A DNA stretch of 64,000 bases from CALBPI01 sp038524795 (GCA_038524795.1 JBCBIJ010000004.1:248001-312000); one strand, 5' to 3'; shown: positions 51,308 through 60,136, numbered from the stretch's first letter. The notes: a model not told the origin generated them from the letters alone. Made by a program: numbers and translations.

Positions 51308-52906
51308 GTGGTGACGGGACGCGGCCTGCTGCGCTCAACGGGCGTCATCGGGGCCATGACCCTGCTGTCGCGGATTCTGGGGCTTGTTCGTGACGTGGTG
51401 TTTGCGCGCCTATTTGGTGCCGGCTACGCCATGGATGCGTTCGTTTACGCCAATCGTATCCCCAACATGTTCCGACGCTTCTTCGCGGAAGGCGCCTTCT
51501 CGCAGGCCTTCGTACCCGTGTTAAATGAGGTTCGTGAGCACGGCGACGCGCAGGCGGTGCGGCAGCTCACAGACGCCGTCGCGGGAACGCTAGGTGTCGT
51601 GCTGTTTGTCATCACTCTGATCGGGGTTGTGGCAGCACCTTTGTTCGTCTTGGCCATTGCTCCTGGCCTGCTCGCGGACGACGCGGCATTCGACCTCACC
51701 GTGCTGATGTTGCGATTCACATTCCCCTACCTCCTGTTCATCTCTTTGACGGCGATGGCTGCGGGCTTGCTCAACACTTACGGACGCTTTGCCGTACCGG
51801 CATTCACCCCCGTGCTGCTCAACGTGTCGCTGATCGGCTTTGCCGTGTTCGTATCGCCAAAACTAGAGCAGCCCACTTTGGCGCTGGCATTCGGTGTGTT
51901 TGTGGCTGGTGTGGTTCAGCTTGCGTTCCAGCTGCCGTTCCTCAAAGCCATCGGTCACCTGCCAAGACCCCGCTGGGCCTGGCGCGACAGCGGCGTGCGC
52001 AAGATTGGCAGGCTAATGGTGCCCGCCATCTTTGGTTCGTCGGTGGTGCAGATCAACTTGCTGATCGACAACATCCTCGCGTCGCTATTGGGCGAGGCTC
52101 GTGTCACGTGGCTGTACTTCTCGGACCGACTGATGGAGTTTCCGCTGGGTGTCTTTGGCATAGCGCTCGCGACGGCCATCCTGCCGAGCTTGTCGCGCAA
52201 CTTCGCGAACGAAGATCGTGACAGTTTCACGGCTACGCTGGATTGGTCGTTGCGCCTCGTCGTGCTTGTGGCGCTGCCCGCCACACTGGGATTGGCGCTG
52301 TTGGCGGGGCCACTCGTGACGACCATCTTCTACGGCGGCGTATTCGATGCCTTCGATGTAGAGATGGCGCGCGCGAGCCTTTGGGCCTTCTCGGGCGGCC
52401 TGCTGGCCTTCATCGCCATCAAGGTGTTATCGCCCGGGTACTTCGCACGCCAGGACACGAAAACGCCCGTGAAGGTCGGGCTCGTGGCGCTGGGCGTGAA
52501 CCTCGTGTGCAACCTCGGGTTTGTGTACGTCCTCATGCAGCTTGAGGTCGAGGCCACGCATGCGGGTCTGGCGCTCGCAACGACCGTCGCGGCGTTCGTG
52601 AACGCAGCATTGCTCTATCTTGGCTTGCGTCGCAGCGGCCAGCTCGCAAGCCTGCCCGGTTGGCTGAGCTTCATTTTCCGAGTCGCTGTTGCCGGCGCGC
52701 TCATGGCCGCGTTCCTTCTCTGGCTGTCGCCGCCATTAGACTGGTGGCTTGAGGCGCAGGTGCTCGATCGCGTGCTACGCCTGCTGCTACTCATCGCCGG
52801 CGGTGCCGCGTTGTATTTCGCAGCGCTGTTCGCGAGCGGCCTGCGACCCGCGCACCTGAAGCTCGATGCGGCCACGGCGCGGATCGTGAACGGGGCGGGG
52901 CGCTAG
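51308..52906 (+). CDS. murJ: Lipid II flippase MurJ
   Basis: The 532-residue protein has about 14 membrane helices and the MurJ N-terminus LLRSTGVIGAMTLLSRILGLVRDVVFARLFGAG, followed by DAFVYANRIPNMFRRFFAEGAFSQAFVPV, with the conserved Arg residues of the central cavity. It flips lipid II across the inner membrane for peptidoglycan synthesis. Start is GTG at 51308 or the next codon GTG at 51311. Downstream ribF begins one base after its stop, a conserved rpsT / murJ-ribF arrangement. Confidence 0.95.
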   Translation: MVTGRGLLRSTGVIGAMTLLSRILGLVRDVVFARLFGAGYAMDAFVYANRIPNMFRRFFAEGAFSQAFVPVLNEVREHGDAQAVRQLTDAVAGTLGVVLFVITLIGVVAAPLFVLAIAPGLLADDAAFDLTVLMLRFTFPYLLFISLTAMAAGLLNTYGRFAVPAFTPVLLNVSLIGFAVFVSPKLEQPTLALAFGVFVAGVVQLAFQLPFLKAIGHLPRPRWAWRDSGVRKIGRLMVPAIFGSSVVQINLLIDNILASLLGEARVTWLYFSDRLMEFPLGVFGIALATAILPSLSRNFANEDRDSFTATLDWSLRLVVLVALPATLGLALLAGPLVTTIFYGGVFDAFDVEMARASLWAFSGGLLAFIAIKVLSPGYFARQDTKTPVKVGLVALGVNLVCNLGFVYVLMQLEVEATHAGLALATTVAAFVNAALLYLGLRRSGQLASLPGWLSFIFRVAVAGALMAAFLLWLSPPLDWWLEAQVLDRVLRLLLLIAGGAALYFAALFASGLRPAHLKLDAATARIVNGAGR

Positions 52907-52907
52907 C

Positions 52908-53852
52908 ATGTTCTTTGCACGCACAGCGCGCGCCATGCGGGCGTATCTGGGGGCGTCGGGTGCTGCCGTGACCATCGGTGGTTTTGACGGCATTCACATC
53001 GGGCATCAGGCACTCATCGCGCGTGTGCGCGAGGCCGCGGATCAGCTCGGCGTGCCGGCAGTGGTGATGAGTTTCGAGCCGCTGCCCAAAGAGTACTTCG
53101 CAAGGGACGTGGCGCCCGCGCGTTTGACGCGCTTCCGCGAACGTTTTGTGGTGCTCGACGAACTTGGCATTGATGCGTTCTTCTGCCCCCGTTTCGACGC
53201 GAAGCTGGCCGCGATTCCCGTGCAGCGCTTCATCGATGACTTGTTGATTGACGCACTGGGTCTGCGTCACCTGGTCATTGGCGACGACTTCCGTTTCGGC
53301 CACCGCGCCGCGGGCGGTGTAGACGACCTGCGTCGCGCCGGGCCGGAGCACGGCTTCGAGCTCGAGCAGGTGGGGAGTGTCTTTCTCGGTGACGTTCGTG
53401 TCAGCAGCACGCGTGTGCGTGAGGCGCTGGCCCGGGGCGACATGAATTGGGTTCGGCGTGCGCTCGACCGACCCTATTGCTTGACGGGCAAAGTCATCGA
53501 GGGTGAGCAGCTTGGCCGCACGCTGGGTTATCCCACGGCCAACCTGCGCTTGCATCGACGGACGAGCCCCGTGTCGGGCATCTTTGCCGTGCGGGTAGCA
53601 GGTGTCGGTGAGGGCTGGCGTGACGGTGTCGCAAGCATCGGCACGCGACCGACGGTTGATGGCGTCGGCGTCCTGCTTGAAGTCCATGTGTTCGATTTCG
53701 CAGGCGACCTGTACGGTCGCCGCCTCAAAGTGGAGCTTGTCGAGAAGCTCCGCGACGAAGAGCGCTTCGACAACCTCGACGCGCTGGTTGAGCAAATGAA
53801 CGCCGACGCGGCGGCCGCACGCGTGGCGCTTGCTGCTAACATGGCACCATGA
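52908..53852 (+). CDS. ribF: Bifunctional riboflavin kinase/FAD synthetase
   Basis: A 314-residue two-domain enzyme. The N-terminal FAD synthetase domain has TIGGFDGIHIGHQAL (HxGH motif, residues 22-36), VIGDDFRFGHRA and SSTRVREAL; the C-terminal riboflavin kinase domain has GRTLGYPTANLRL (near residue 205) and GVASIGTRPTVDG. It converts riboflavin to FMN and FAD in the cytoplasm. It lies one base after murJ, and its stop overlaps the lspA start (ATGA). In most gammaproteobacteria ileS stands at this junction; here it does not. Confidence 0.96.
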   Translation: MFFARTARAMRAYLGASGAAVTIGGFDGIHIGHQALIARVREAADQLGVPAVVMSFEPLPKEYFARDVAPARLTRFRERFVVLDELGIDAFFCPRFDAKLAAIPVQRFIDDLLIDALGLRHLVIGDDFRFGHRAAGGVDDLRRAGPEHGFELEQVGSVFLGDVRVSSTRVREALARGDMNWVRRALDRPYCLTGKVIEGEQLGRTLGYPTANLRLHRRTSPVSGIFAVRVAGVGEGWRDGVASIGTRPTVDGVGVLLEVHVFDFAGDLYGRRLKVELVEKLRDEERFDNLDALVEQMNADAAAARVALAANMAP

Positions 53853-54391
53853 CCGAGAGCGATGTGGAACCCGGGCGCGCAGGCGCCAGCGCCTGGCTGT
53901 GGTTGTCGGCGCTGGTCATTGCATTGGACCAGCTCACGAAGTGGCTCATCGTGCAGCGCTTCGAGCTCTATGACCGCATCGAGGTCAACGCGCTGCTCAA
54001 TATTACGCGGCACCACAACACGGGTGCCGCTTTCAGCTTTCTTGCGGACGCAGGTGGCTGGCAGCGCTGGCTGTTCGTCGCGCTCGCCTGTGTCATCAGC
54101 GTCGTCATCATGGTCTGGCTCCGGCGCCTGCCGCCGCGTGGACAAGGTTGGCTCGCCTTCGCATTGGCGCTGGTTCTGGGCGGCGCATTGGGGAATGTCA
54201 TCGACCGCGTGCACCTGCATTACGTGGTCGACTTCATCCAGGTGCACTGGGGTGATTCCTACTTCCCGACCTTCAACGTGGCCGACATGGCCATCTCCGT
54301 CGGTGCCGTCCTGCTCGTGCTGGACAGTTTCTTTGGCTCCGGTCGCAGCGACACCGCCAAAACAGAGCCCGAGCCCGCCGAAGACACCTGA
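53849..54391 (+). CDS. lspA: Lipoprotein signal peptidase (signal peptidase II)
   Basis: The 180-residue membrane protein has four helices and the aspartyl-protease pair: Asp128 in YVVDFIQVHW and Asp146 in FNVADMAISVG, with NTGAAFSFL (near residue 57) and GNVIDR. It removes signal peptides from diacylglyceryl-modified prolipoproteins, of which this window alone encodes several. It overlaps ribF by 4 bp; fkpB and ispH, the usual next genes, are absent, and the stop codon abuts the convergent pilin gene with no spacer. Confidence 0.96.
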   Translation: MTESDVEPGRAGASAWLWLSALVIALDQLTKWLIVQRFELYDRIEVNALLNITRHHNTGAAFSFLADAGGWQRWLFVALACVISVVIMVWLRRLPPRGQGWLAFALALVLGGALGNVIDRVHLHYVVDFIQVHWGDSYFPTFNVADMAISVGAVLLVLDSFFGSGRSDTAKTEPEPAEDT

Positions 54392-54799
54392 CTACCGCCA
54401 CCAGCACTCCGATACCGCCGCCGGTCCCGATGAGCGCCGCTGTGACTCATCGAGTGTGTACCAGGCACAACGGTTAGCCTCGCGGTCGCTGGCGATACGC
54501 GTGGCGCGCAGCGTGAAGCCTGTAGCCGTCGTAGCACTGACCGAGAGTCGATAGTGGCCGCCGGGCGTCGCCGCAGTCGCCGTGTCGAAACCCAGGCCCC
54601 GCAGGTCGGTCGCGTACTGCCCGTGACGTACGAAGTAGGCCTGCTGGTCGTTGCCCAGCCGGATGAGCCAGGCACGTGCGTCGCTCCGTTGCGAGCGGTC
54701 GCGCTGCGCTTGCCAGCCCGGCACGGCCACGGCGGCCAGCAAACCGATGATGCCGACGACGAGCAGCAGCTCGATGAGCGTGAAGCCGTGGCGCTTCAT
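54392..54799 (-). CDS. pilE: Type IV pilin-like protein PilE
   Basis: The start at 54799 gives a short leader MKRHG before the prepilin-peptidase site and the helix FTLIELLLVVGIIGLLAAVAVPGW, with Glu5 present. The 135-residue protein has a C-terminal pilin-type beta-sheet domain with a pair of cysteines near the end (NRCAWYTLDE ... SECWWR), as in minor pilins of the PilE class. It is the last gene of a five-gene minor-pilin operon; the ATG overlaps the stop of pilX by 4 bp. Minor pilins prime assembly of type IV pili used for twitching, adhesion and DNA uptake. Confidence 0.88.
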   Translation of the reverse strand: MKRHGFTLIELLLVVGIIGLLAAVAVPGWQAQRDRSQRSDARAWLIRLGNDQQAYFVRHGQYATDLRGLGFDTATAATPGGHYRLSVSATTATGFTLRATRIASDREANRCAWYTLDESQRRSSGPAAVSECWWR

Positions 54800-55302
54800 G
54801 GCGGCAATGCCCGCCATGGACCCACAATGACCGCGCCGCCGAAAGGCGCGGTGCCAGCCGTTGCCGCCGTGGTCAACGCCGCCGTTGCCGCGATGTCGTG
54901 CGGTGCAATCACGGCAACATCGCGCTCAATCGTGTGTTGGACACCGCGGCGTGTGGCGCTCGCGCGCAACCGGAAGTGATGGGCCACGAGGCGCGCGTCG
55001 CGTGTCGGCAGCCAGGCGGGGTGGGGAATTGCCGCCGTCGCGCCCAGGTATGCGATCGTGGTGGTGACCTCGGCGCCCGGTATCGGGCGTGTCACCTGAG
55101 CGCTGGTTTCACGTCGGAAGACGGACGCCTGTTGGGCGTTCGCCAGCGCGTCTTCGGCAAGCTGGAACGTGCGGTCGTGGTCGCGTGCGAGGTCAGCCAG
55201 GATGAGCGCGCTGGTGGCCTGCCGCCCGATGCCCGTCAGGAACACCGTCAGTAACACCACAAGGAAGAGCCCTGTTGCCAGCACCATGCCGCGTTGACGC
55301 AC
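54796..55302 (-). CDS. pilX: Minor pilin assembly protein PilX
   Basis: A 168-residue protein with a short basic N-terminus (MRQRG) and a single hydrophobic helix MVLATGLFLVVLLTVFLTGIG that lacks the pilin Glu5, as PilX proteins often do. The remaining part is hydrophilic with FQLAEDALANAQQ, typical of the family. It works with PilV, PilW and FimT to start pilus assembly. Normally pilY1 follows pilX; here pilE follows immediately with an ATGA overlap. Identification depends on gene order more than on motif strength. Confidence 0.75.
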   Translation of the reverse strand: MRQRGMVLATGLFLVVLLTVFLTGIGRQATSALILADLARDHDRTFQLAEDALANAQQASVFRRETSAQVTRPIPGAEVTTTIAYLGATAAIPHPAWLPTRDARLVAHHFRLRASATRRGVQHTIERDVAVIAPHDIAATAALTTAATAGTAPFGGAVIVGPWRALPP

Positions 55303-56264
55303 TACAGCCTCACCGGTGTATTGCGGACGCGCACAGTCGCGATGGACGCGACGCGGAGGTATCCGTCATCGGGAATGTGCAGCGTCCCGTTGGGCAACTC
55401 GAACGTGTGCGCGCCAGCGCGACGCCAGCGCGCCGTTTCGCTGCGCACAACGACAGCGATCGTGAGCGCAATAGGGGGGTGCGCCGCTGCGCCCGTTGTG
55501 TCCAGGCGCCCGAGTGCTGCGTGCCCGGCGGGCACGACCGCGTCGGCGACACCGTCGTCGTCGAGGTCGACGTGCGCGGTGAGGCGCAACACCTCGACAC
55601 CTGGCGTGATCTCTTCATCGATGTAGCGTGGACCGCTGGTCAGCGCGTTCAGCGTCATGCGGCGCAGCACGGGCTGGTCGGGAAACACGCTCGAGCGTGG
55701 CGCGACGTAGTAACCGCGCACAGCGAGGTCGCGAATACTGGCACCGGGAATCGACGCATCGGGTGCCTGCGCACGGAGCGTAAGTCGCGCTACTTCGGTG
55801 TCCCCGGTGATTTGCAAACGGTTCGCCTGCGGTGCAAACGACTCGGCGCTCGCGAATCGCAGCACCAGCGCGTGACTGTCCGGACGCGCCGTGACACGAC
55901 ATCCCCACGTGTCAGGCGTGGTGTGTACCTCGACCGCGCGCACCAGGTCCGTGGTGAACCGGGGTCCGCAACGCGCGGGTAGCGTCAAGCCGGATGGATT
56001 GACGTCGTCGACGCGCGCGCCGCCTGCGATGGCGGTGGCATCGCGCAGTGCGCCCCAATGGCCGGCCATGCGCAGGTCGTCCCGGAGGAACCGAATCGCG
56101 ACCTCGGCTTGTTCGTGCATGTGCGCGAGCGTCTCAGTGCGCGCGTAGTGACGGCTCGACACGACAAGCAACTGCACCACGGCGCCCATCACGATGCTGC
56201 CCATTAGTGCCGCCACGAGCAGCTCAACCAGGGTCAGCCCGCGCTGTTGGCGACGGGCCGTCAA
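55302..56264 (-). CDS. pilW: Minor pilin PilW
   Basis: A 320-residue protein with the class III signal RRQQRG and the helix LTLVELLVAALMGSIVMGAVVQLLV including Glu5. The long C-terminal domain contains RFLRDDLRMAGHWG, characteristic of PilW, and a DLDDDGVADAVV acidic stretch that could bind calcium. It overlaps pilX by one base and pilV by four, so translation is coupled. Confidence 0.86.
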   Translation of the reverse strand: MTARRQQRGLTLVELLVAALMGSIVMGAVVQLLVVSSRHYARTETLAHMHEQAEVAIRFLRDDLRMAGHWGALRDATAIAGGARVDDVNPSGLTLPARCGPRFTTDLVRAVEVHTTPDTWGCRVTARPDSHALVLRFASAESFAPQANRLQITGDTEVARLTLRAQAPDASIPGASIRDLAVRGYYVAPRSSVFPDQPVLRRMTLNALTSGPRYIDEEITPGVEVLRLTAHVDLDDDGVADAVVPAGHAALGRLDTTGAAAHPPIALTIAVVVRSETARWRRAGAHTFELPNGTLHIPDDGYLRVASIATVRVRNTPVRL

Positions 56265-56704
56265 GGCGTTGCCACCGACAAGCGATAACGCGATGTGGTC
56301 GGCCAGAGCGGCTCCTGCCAGGTCACGTCAATGCGCAGGCTGCCGTCCGCGGCGCGGCGCACGCCGAGCTGGGCTTCGGGTAGCTGTGCACGCGCCCGCT
56401 GCCGCCAGGTTTCCGTGATGGCGTCGCCCGCCGCAAGTGCGGCGCAGGCTTGTGCGTGGCCAGCTGCGCAGGCATCGGGTGCGGCGAGATTGCCGACGTG
56501 CGCCGCGGCCAACGCCTCGGCAACACTGCGCGCCACAGTCACCGCGCGTGCGATGTGGACGCCGTGCTGGTGTTGCTGCCAGCTCCGCGCAAACAACGCG
56601 TAATTGGCGCCCAGCGCCATAGCAATCACCGCCGTCGCGACGAGCACCTCGACGAGTGTGAAGCCCTGTTGGCGCCGTGCGCCCGGACAAACCGTCACGG
56701 ACAT
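56261..56704 (-). CDS. pilV: Minor pilin PilV
   Basis: A 147-residue prepilin: leader MSVTVCPGARRQQG, then FTLVEVLVATAVIAMALGANYALF with Glu5. The globular part has a Cys pair (PDACAAGHAQACAA) expected to form a disulfide, and ends in YRLSVATP. The size and helix sequence fit PilV/PilI-type minor pilins. It overlaps the start of fimT's stop region by 10 bp and pilW by 4 bp. Confidence 0.86.
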   Translation of the reverse strand: MSVTVCPGARRQQGFTLVEVLVATAVIAMALGANYALFARSWQQHQHGVHIARAVTVARSVAEALAAAHVGNLAAPDACAAGHAQACAALAAGDAITETWRQRARAQLPEAQLGVRRAADGSLRIDVTWQEPLWPTTSRYRLSVATP

Positions 56705-57231
56705 GCCAGTGATCCGATGCTTGTGCCAGGCGGCGTCAAACGCGCACGGCCCGTGAAGCTCACCACGAGCACGCGCGGCGATACGCGACCGGCTGCGTCG
56801 CAGGACACGACGCGGCCGTTGGTGGCGCGCCGCAGGTCCCCCCGGAAGGCATAGCGCGTGCGGTTACTGGTGAGGCGCGTATGCGGCGCCGCCTGGTGCA
56901 CCGACAGCAGGGGTTCGGACGCATCTCGTTCGGCCGGCTGGTCGCCGTCGGTATTGACGAAGCTGATCCAGCCGGCGGACCAGTCGTTCGCCGAGCACGC
57001 GTGCGCGTCGTCAGAGGCGCAGACCACAACCACGCGGTTGCGCATGACCGCCTCGTGCCGCGCCCGGTGCAGATCGGTGTGCAGCGCCTGAAGCGGCGCG
57101 GCAACCCGGTGCCGGGCCAGCCAGCGGTCCAGGGGTGGGGCGCCAATGGCGGCTACGACGGACACCACTGCCAGCACGACGAGGAGTTCGAGCAGCGTGA
57201 CGCCGGCGGAGTAGGGGCGAATGGTGAGCAT
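56695..57231 (-). CDS. fimT: Minor pilin FimT/GspH-like
   Basis: Start at ATG 57231 (a GTG two codons earlier is possible). The leader MLTIRPYSAG is followed by VTLLELLVVLAVVSVVAAIGAPPL with Glu5, and then the FimT/GspH domain: LHTDLHRARHEAVMRNRVVVVCASDDAHACSANDWSAGWISFVN, with the A-x2-E-A-x3-N-x-V-V-V-C signature. In some bacteria FimT binds DNA for uptake during transformation. It is the first gene of the operon; gene order fimT-pilV-pilW-pilX-pilE is conserved except for the missing pilY1. Confidence 0.9.
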   Translation of the reverse strand: MLTIRPYSAGVTLLELLVVLAVVSVVAAIGAPPLDRWLARHRVAAPLQALHTDLHRARHEAVMRNRVVVVCASDDAHACSANDWSAGWISFVNTDGDQPAERDASEPLLSVHQAAPHTRLTSNRTRYAFRGDLRRATNGRVVSCDAAGRVSPRVLVVSFTGRARLTPPGTSIGSLACP

Positions 57232-57344
57232 GGCCACAGGCTGGCAGGCTGCGAGGCCCGCTACAGGCGGACAATGGCCTCAAGATCGCTGGATTCTGGC
57301 CGCCAGAGAGCCCGGCGGAGCCCAAAAAACCGGGTGATTGCGCA

Positions 57345-57373
57345 TTGTCGCCGCCGATCGGAATCCCTATAAT
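57345..57373 (+). promoter_or_regulatory. Promoter of tRNA-Thr
   Basis: A perfect TATAAT (57368-57373) stands 17 bp after TTGTCG (57345-57350). The predicted start near 57380 is about 10 bp before the tRNA. Confidence 0.8.
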
Positions 57374-57390
57374 CCGTCGCCCGCACCGTT

Positions 57391-57466
<76 letters not shown>

Positions 57467-57537
57467 TTTCTTCGCCCGCGGAGTTGGTTAGACAACCCAA
57501 CGAGTGCCCTCAAAATGGTTCGCGGCGCCTCCCCGAT

Positions 57538-58464
57538 TCAGGTGACGTCTTCAGCGCGAATCCCGGGTGACAAGACGAATCCTCTCTCCGTCGTTGCGTG
57601 TTGCCGGATGGTCTCAAGAAACCGCTCTACGCTGAGCGTCTTGCGTGTATCCCGGTGGGTCACAAGCCAGCACGGCTGAATCCACTCTTCCTTTGGCGCG
57701 ACGATTTCGACGAGATTTCGGCGTATCGCCTCGTGCTCTGGGGAAAAACCAATGCCCAGCCCAGATGCGATGTGCTCCTGCACACAGGAGTAACTGTCGG
57801 TTTCGAGCGCCCAACGGTCAGCGGGTATGTGTGCGTCACGCCATGGGGCGAACGGCGCGATGCCGTTCGGGTCTTCGTGTCCCACAAACCAGTGCTCGGA
57901 GAAATCGAGCGTCGACTTTGGAATGCCGTGTGCTTCGACATAGTTCTCCGCGGCGTACATTCCAAGACGAAAATTGAACAGGTTGCGGACGATGAAGTTT
58001 GGATACGTCGGCTTTGGCCCAAGCGTCGCGGCGACGTGGGTTTCGCCGCTGCGCAGGTCCGCTAGGTCGATGCTGCGGCAGGCTTTGACTTCCTGACGGC
58101 ATTGGACATGGGGATGGGTCGCCCGGAACTTCTCGATGATGGGCAGGAACAGGGATATTACAAGGCTCGAGCCTGATATCACCAGACGATTCTCGGCGTT
58201 GGCTTTTGCCTGAGTCCGCTTTAGGAAGCTCGTGACGAGACTGTCGATGTCCGCCGCGGTTGCGAGCAAATCCCTGCCGATGTCGGTCAAGGCGTAGCCT
58301 CGTTCATGGCGAATAAACAGTTTGTGGTTCAGTGCGTTCTCCAGCGCATCGATGCGCCGGACGACGGTCGCCCGGTGCAGCGACAGCGTTGCAGACGCCG
58401 CCGAAACGGTGCCGGTCTTGGCCACAAGATACGCGGTCCTGATGTAGTCCCAGCTAGTTGACAT
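57538..58464 (-). CDS. LysR-type transcriptional regulator
   Basis: Start at the ATG at 58464 with GGGGGAGGTG eight bases before it. The 308-residue protein has the N-terminal winged HTH (DYIRTAYLVAKTGTVSAASATLSLHRATVVRRIDALENALNHKLFIRHERGYALT, residues 6-60) and an effector domain with the usual two alpha/beta lobes. The ending is unusual, with EEWIQPCWLVTHRDTRKTLSVERFLETIR matching the second lobe's last helix. It diverges from the exported hydrolase gene across 273 bp and probably controls it and the following genes in response to a small substrate or product. Confidence 0.9.
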   Translation of the reverse strand: MSTSWDYIRTAYLVAKTGTVSAASATLSLHRATVVRRIDALENALNHKLFIRHERGYALTDIGRDLLATAADIDSLVTSFLKRTQAKANAENRLVISGSSLVISLFLPIIEKFRATHPHVQCRQEVKACRSIDLADLRSGETHVAATLGPKPTYPNFIVRNLFNFRLGMYAAENYVEAHGIPKSTLDFSEHWFVGHEDPNGIAPFAPWRDAHIPADRWALETDSYSCVQEHIASGLGIGFSPEHEAIRRNLVEIVAPKEEWIQPCWLVTHRDTRKTLSVERFLETIRQHATTERGFVLSPGIRAEDVT

Positions 58465-58706
58465 TGCGATCACCTCCCCCCACGACCAGGTCGCTCGGTG
58501 CTTCTTCATTTTAGCAAGGCGGGTTTATCTCACTCGAGCGCTTGCGCTGCTGCCACAAATACGCGCGGTGCCTGTGCGTCGGGTCGGCTATTGCAGCGAT
58601 TTCGCCTATGAAAGGATCACGACGGCACAGATGCCCGATGGTGCTGCGTCCTTGTTTCGTGGGTGAGTTGAATACGCTAGGGCAGTCCACCAATCCCCCA
58701 ATACAT

Positions 58707-58723
58707 CCACGCTGGTTGCGTGG
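58707..58723 (+). promoter_or_regulatory. Hairpin next to the Shine-Dalgarno of the exported hydrolase gene
   Basis: CCACGC (58707-58712) pairs perfectly with GCGTGG (58718-58723) over a five-base loop, and its 3' arm overlaps the first bases of the GGGAGG ribosome-binding site (58722-58727). It could dampen translation, or be chance. Confidence 0.35.
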
Positions 58724-58737
58724 GAGGTGAACAGAGA

Positions 58738-59808
58738 ATGAGTATATCGATGCGAATCGCCAGTCTTTTGGCCTCAGGCACACTTTGTTTATTGGCCTTT
58801 GTCGGCCAATCCGCTTGGGCGGAGCATTCGGAGTCGAATGAATCGCCAAGTTGGCTGCCGTATAGCTACGAGCCCTATCCCTATCCCTACTTCGTTGAAG
58901 ACCGGGATCGCTATCCCCACGCGCCGGCACCGGCCGGGACCGTGAGCCGTCACGGCGAGATTGAGCACATTGGCAACGGCGTCTTCGGGACGCATTGGTT
59001 CGTCCGGGCAAGCGAGCCTGTCTGGCATTTTGTGACCGCTGGCGACCCCAGCAATGACGTGGTTCTGTTTGTACATGGCTATCCAGATACCTGGTACGCC
59101 TATTCGAAAGTAATGCGGCTGTTGGCAGACGACTACTACGTGATTGCTGTGGATACCCTGGGATACGGACAATCTGACAAGCGGGCAGAAGTCGACGTCA
59201 GCTATAGCGCCGTGGCAAAGGATCTGATCCGCCTGCTCGGCGTCATCGACGTTCAGGACTTCCATCTTGTGACGCATGATCGCGGCAGCGTGATTGCCGA
59301 TCACTTGCTCGCGAACAAACCGCTCAGCCAGCGGGTCAGGTCATTCTTCCGGATGCAGCAGTCGTTCGATCAGCCGCACGGTTTGCCGCGACCACCTCAT
59401 TCAGACATGGCGACCGTCGAGTTTCAGAGCCGGCCAGGCCTCATTCGCAACCTCTACGCGGGTGACTATGTCTCCGTGACGCTGCCTGAGGAAGAAATCG
59501 CAAGGCTCGAATGGGAGTGGGGTTTCGAAGGAACGGCCGAGGCCGCCGCCCGCACCTTCCGCGGGACCAGTTTCGATATCGAGCGCGAATTCCGGATGAA
59601 AAATACACTCCCAAACATGACGATGCCTGTGTATCTGGTCCAAGGCGATGACGACCCTGGGCAACATCCCGAGGAATACGCGAAGTCAGCAAGCCTGCTT
59701 CCAAACGGGCGCGTCATCATTGTCGATGCCAACCATTTCATTCACACCGAGAAGCCCGAGCTCGTGGCAAGGCTCGCTCGAACGTTATTCGAGTCCGCTG
59801 ACCGTTGA
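58738..59808 (+). CDS. Exported alpha/beta hydrolase (haloalkane dehalogenase/epoxide hydrolase-like)
   Basis: Start at the ATG at 58738, eight bases after GGGAGGTG. The signal peptide ends SAWA (about residue 28). A Pro/Tyr-rich linker (EPYPYPYFVEDRDRYPHAP) follows, then the hydrolase domain: VLFVHGYPDTWYAYSKV (HGxP oxyanion motif), LVTHDRGSVIADH, where Asp replaces the usual Ser nucleophile, and NHFIHTEKPE with the catalytic His. Asp nucleophiles are typical of haloalkane dehalogenases, epoxide hydrolases and fluoroacetate dehalogenases. Export to the periplasm is unusual for that group. The substrate is unknown; the linked LysR gene suggests induction. Confidence 0.8.
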   Translation: MSISMRIASLLASGTLCLLAFVGQSAWAEHSESNESPSWLPYSYEPYPYPYFVEDRDRYPHAPAPAGTVSRHGEIEHIGNGVFGTHWFVRASEPVWHFVTAGDPSNDVVLFVHGYPDTWYAYSKVMRLLADDYYVIAVDTLGYGQSDKRAEVDVSYSAVAKDLIRLLGVIDVQDFHLVTHDRGSVIADHLLANKPLSQRVRSFFRMQQSFDQPHGLPRPPHSDMATVEFQSRPGLIRNLYAGDYVSVTLPEEEIARLEWEWGFEGTAEAAARTFRGTSFDIEREFRMKNTLPNMTMPVYLVQGDDDPGQHPEEYAKSASLLPNGRVIIVDANHFIHTEKPELVARLARTLFESADR

Positions 59809-59836
59809 CGAGCCGCGGGCAGGGGTGGGGCTATAG

Positions 59837-60136
59837 TTGGCGCCACGGGCACCGAAAAATGTGCGCGTTGCGCCGATGCGCGACGCCACATTTCGCTCCA
59901 GCCTCGTCTCGGTGCGCATTGAGTTGCACCGACAACCCGTGGATGTCGAAGTTAATGCTGGTCACAAGCTGCGTTCGTCGATTACTCGATCCAGCCTTGT
60001 CGATGTTTCTTCCGACACTCAAGAATGCACATTGATTGGACAGCGCGACGCGGCTGTTCAGGGTTGTCAAATTGCTGTGTCAACGCACAAGGGGTGCGCA
60101 CCTAGGCGTCTATTGAAAGGTGCCTGGAGGTGTTAG
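59837..60136 (+). pseudogene. Possible remnant of an isoquinoline-oxidoreductase-type [2Fe-2S] subunit (low confidence)
   Basis: This 99-codon frame lies in the 364-bp stretch 59809-60172, which holds no other gene. From its ATG at 59876 it reads VSVRIELHRQPVDVEVNAGHKL, then ECTLIGQRDAAVQGCQIAVSTHKG; both segments resemble the ferredoxin domain of molybdenum-hydroxylase small subunits (VxGxPVxVxVxxxxxL and ACTVxLDGxxVxSCxxPV), but the CGxCG cluster-binding loop in between is missing and only two cysteines remain. It could be a decayed gene after internal deletion, or chance coding. No ribosome-binding site is evident. The similarity is by eye only. Confidence 0.3.
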
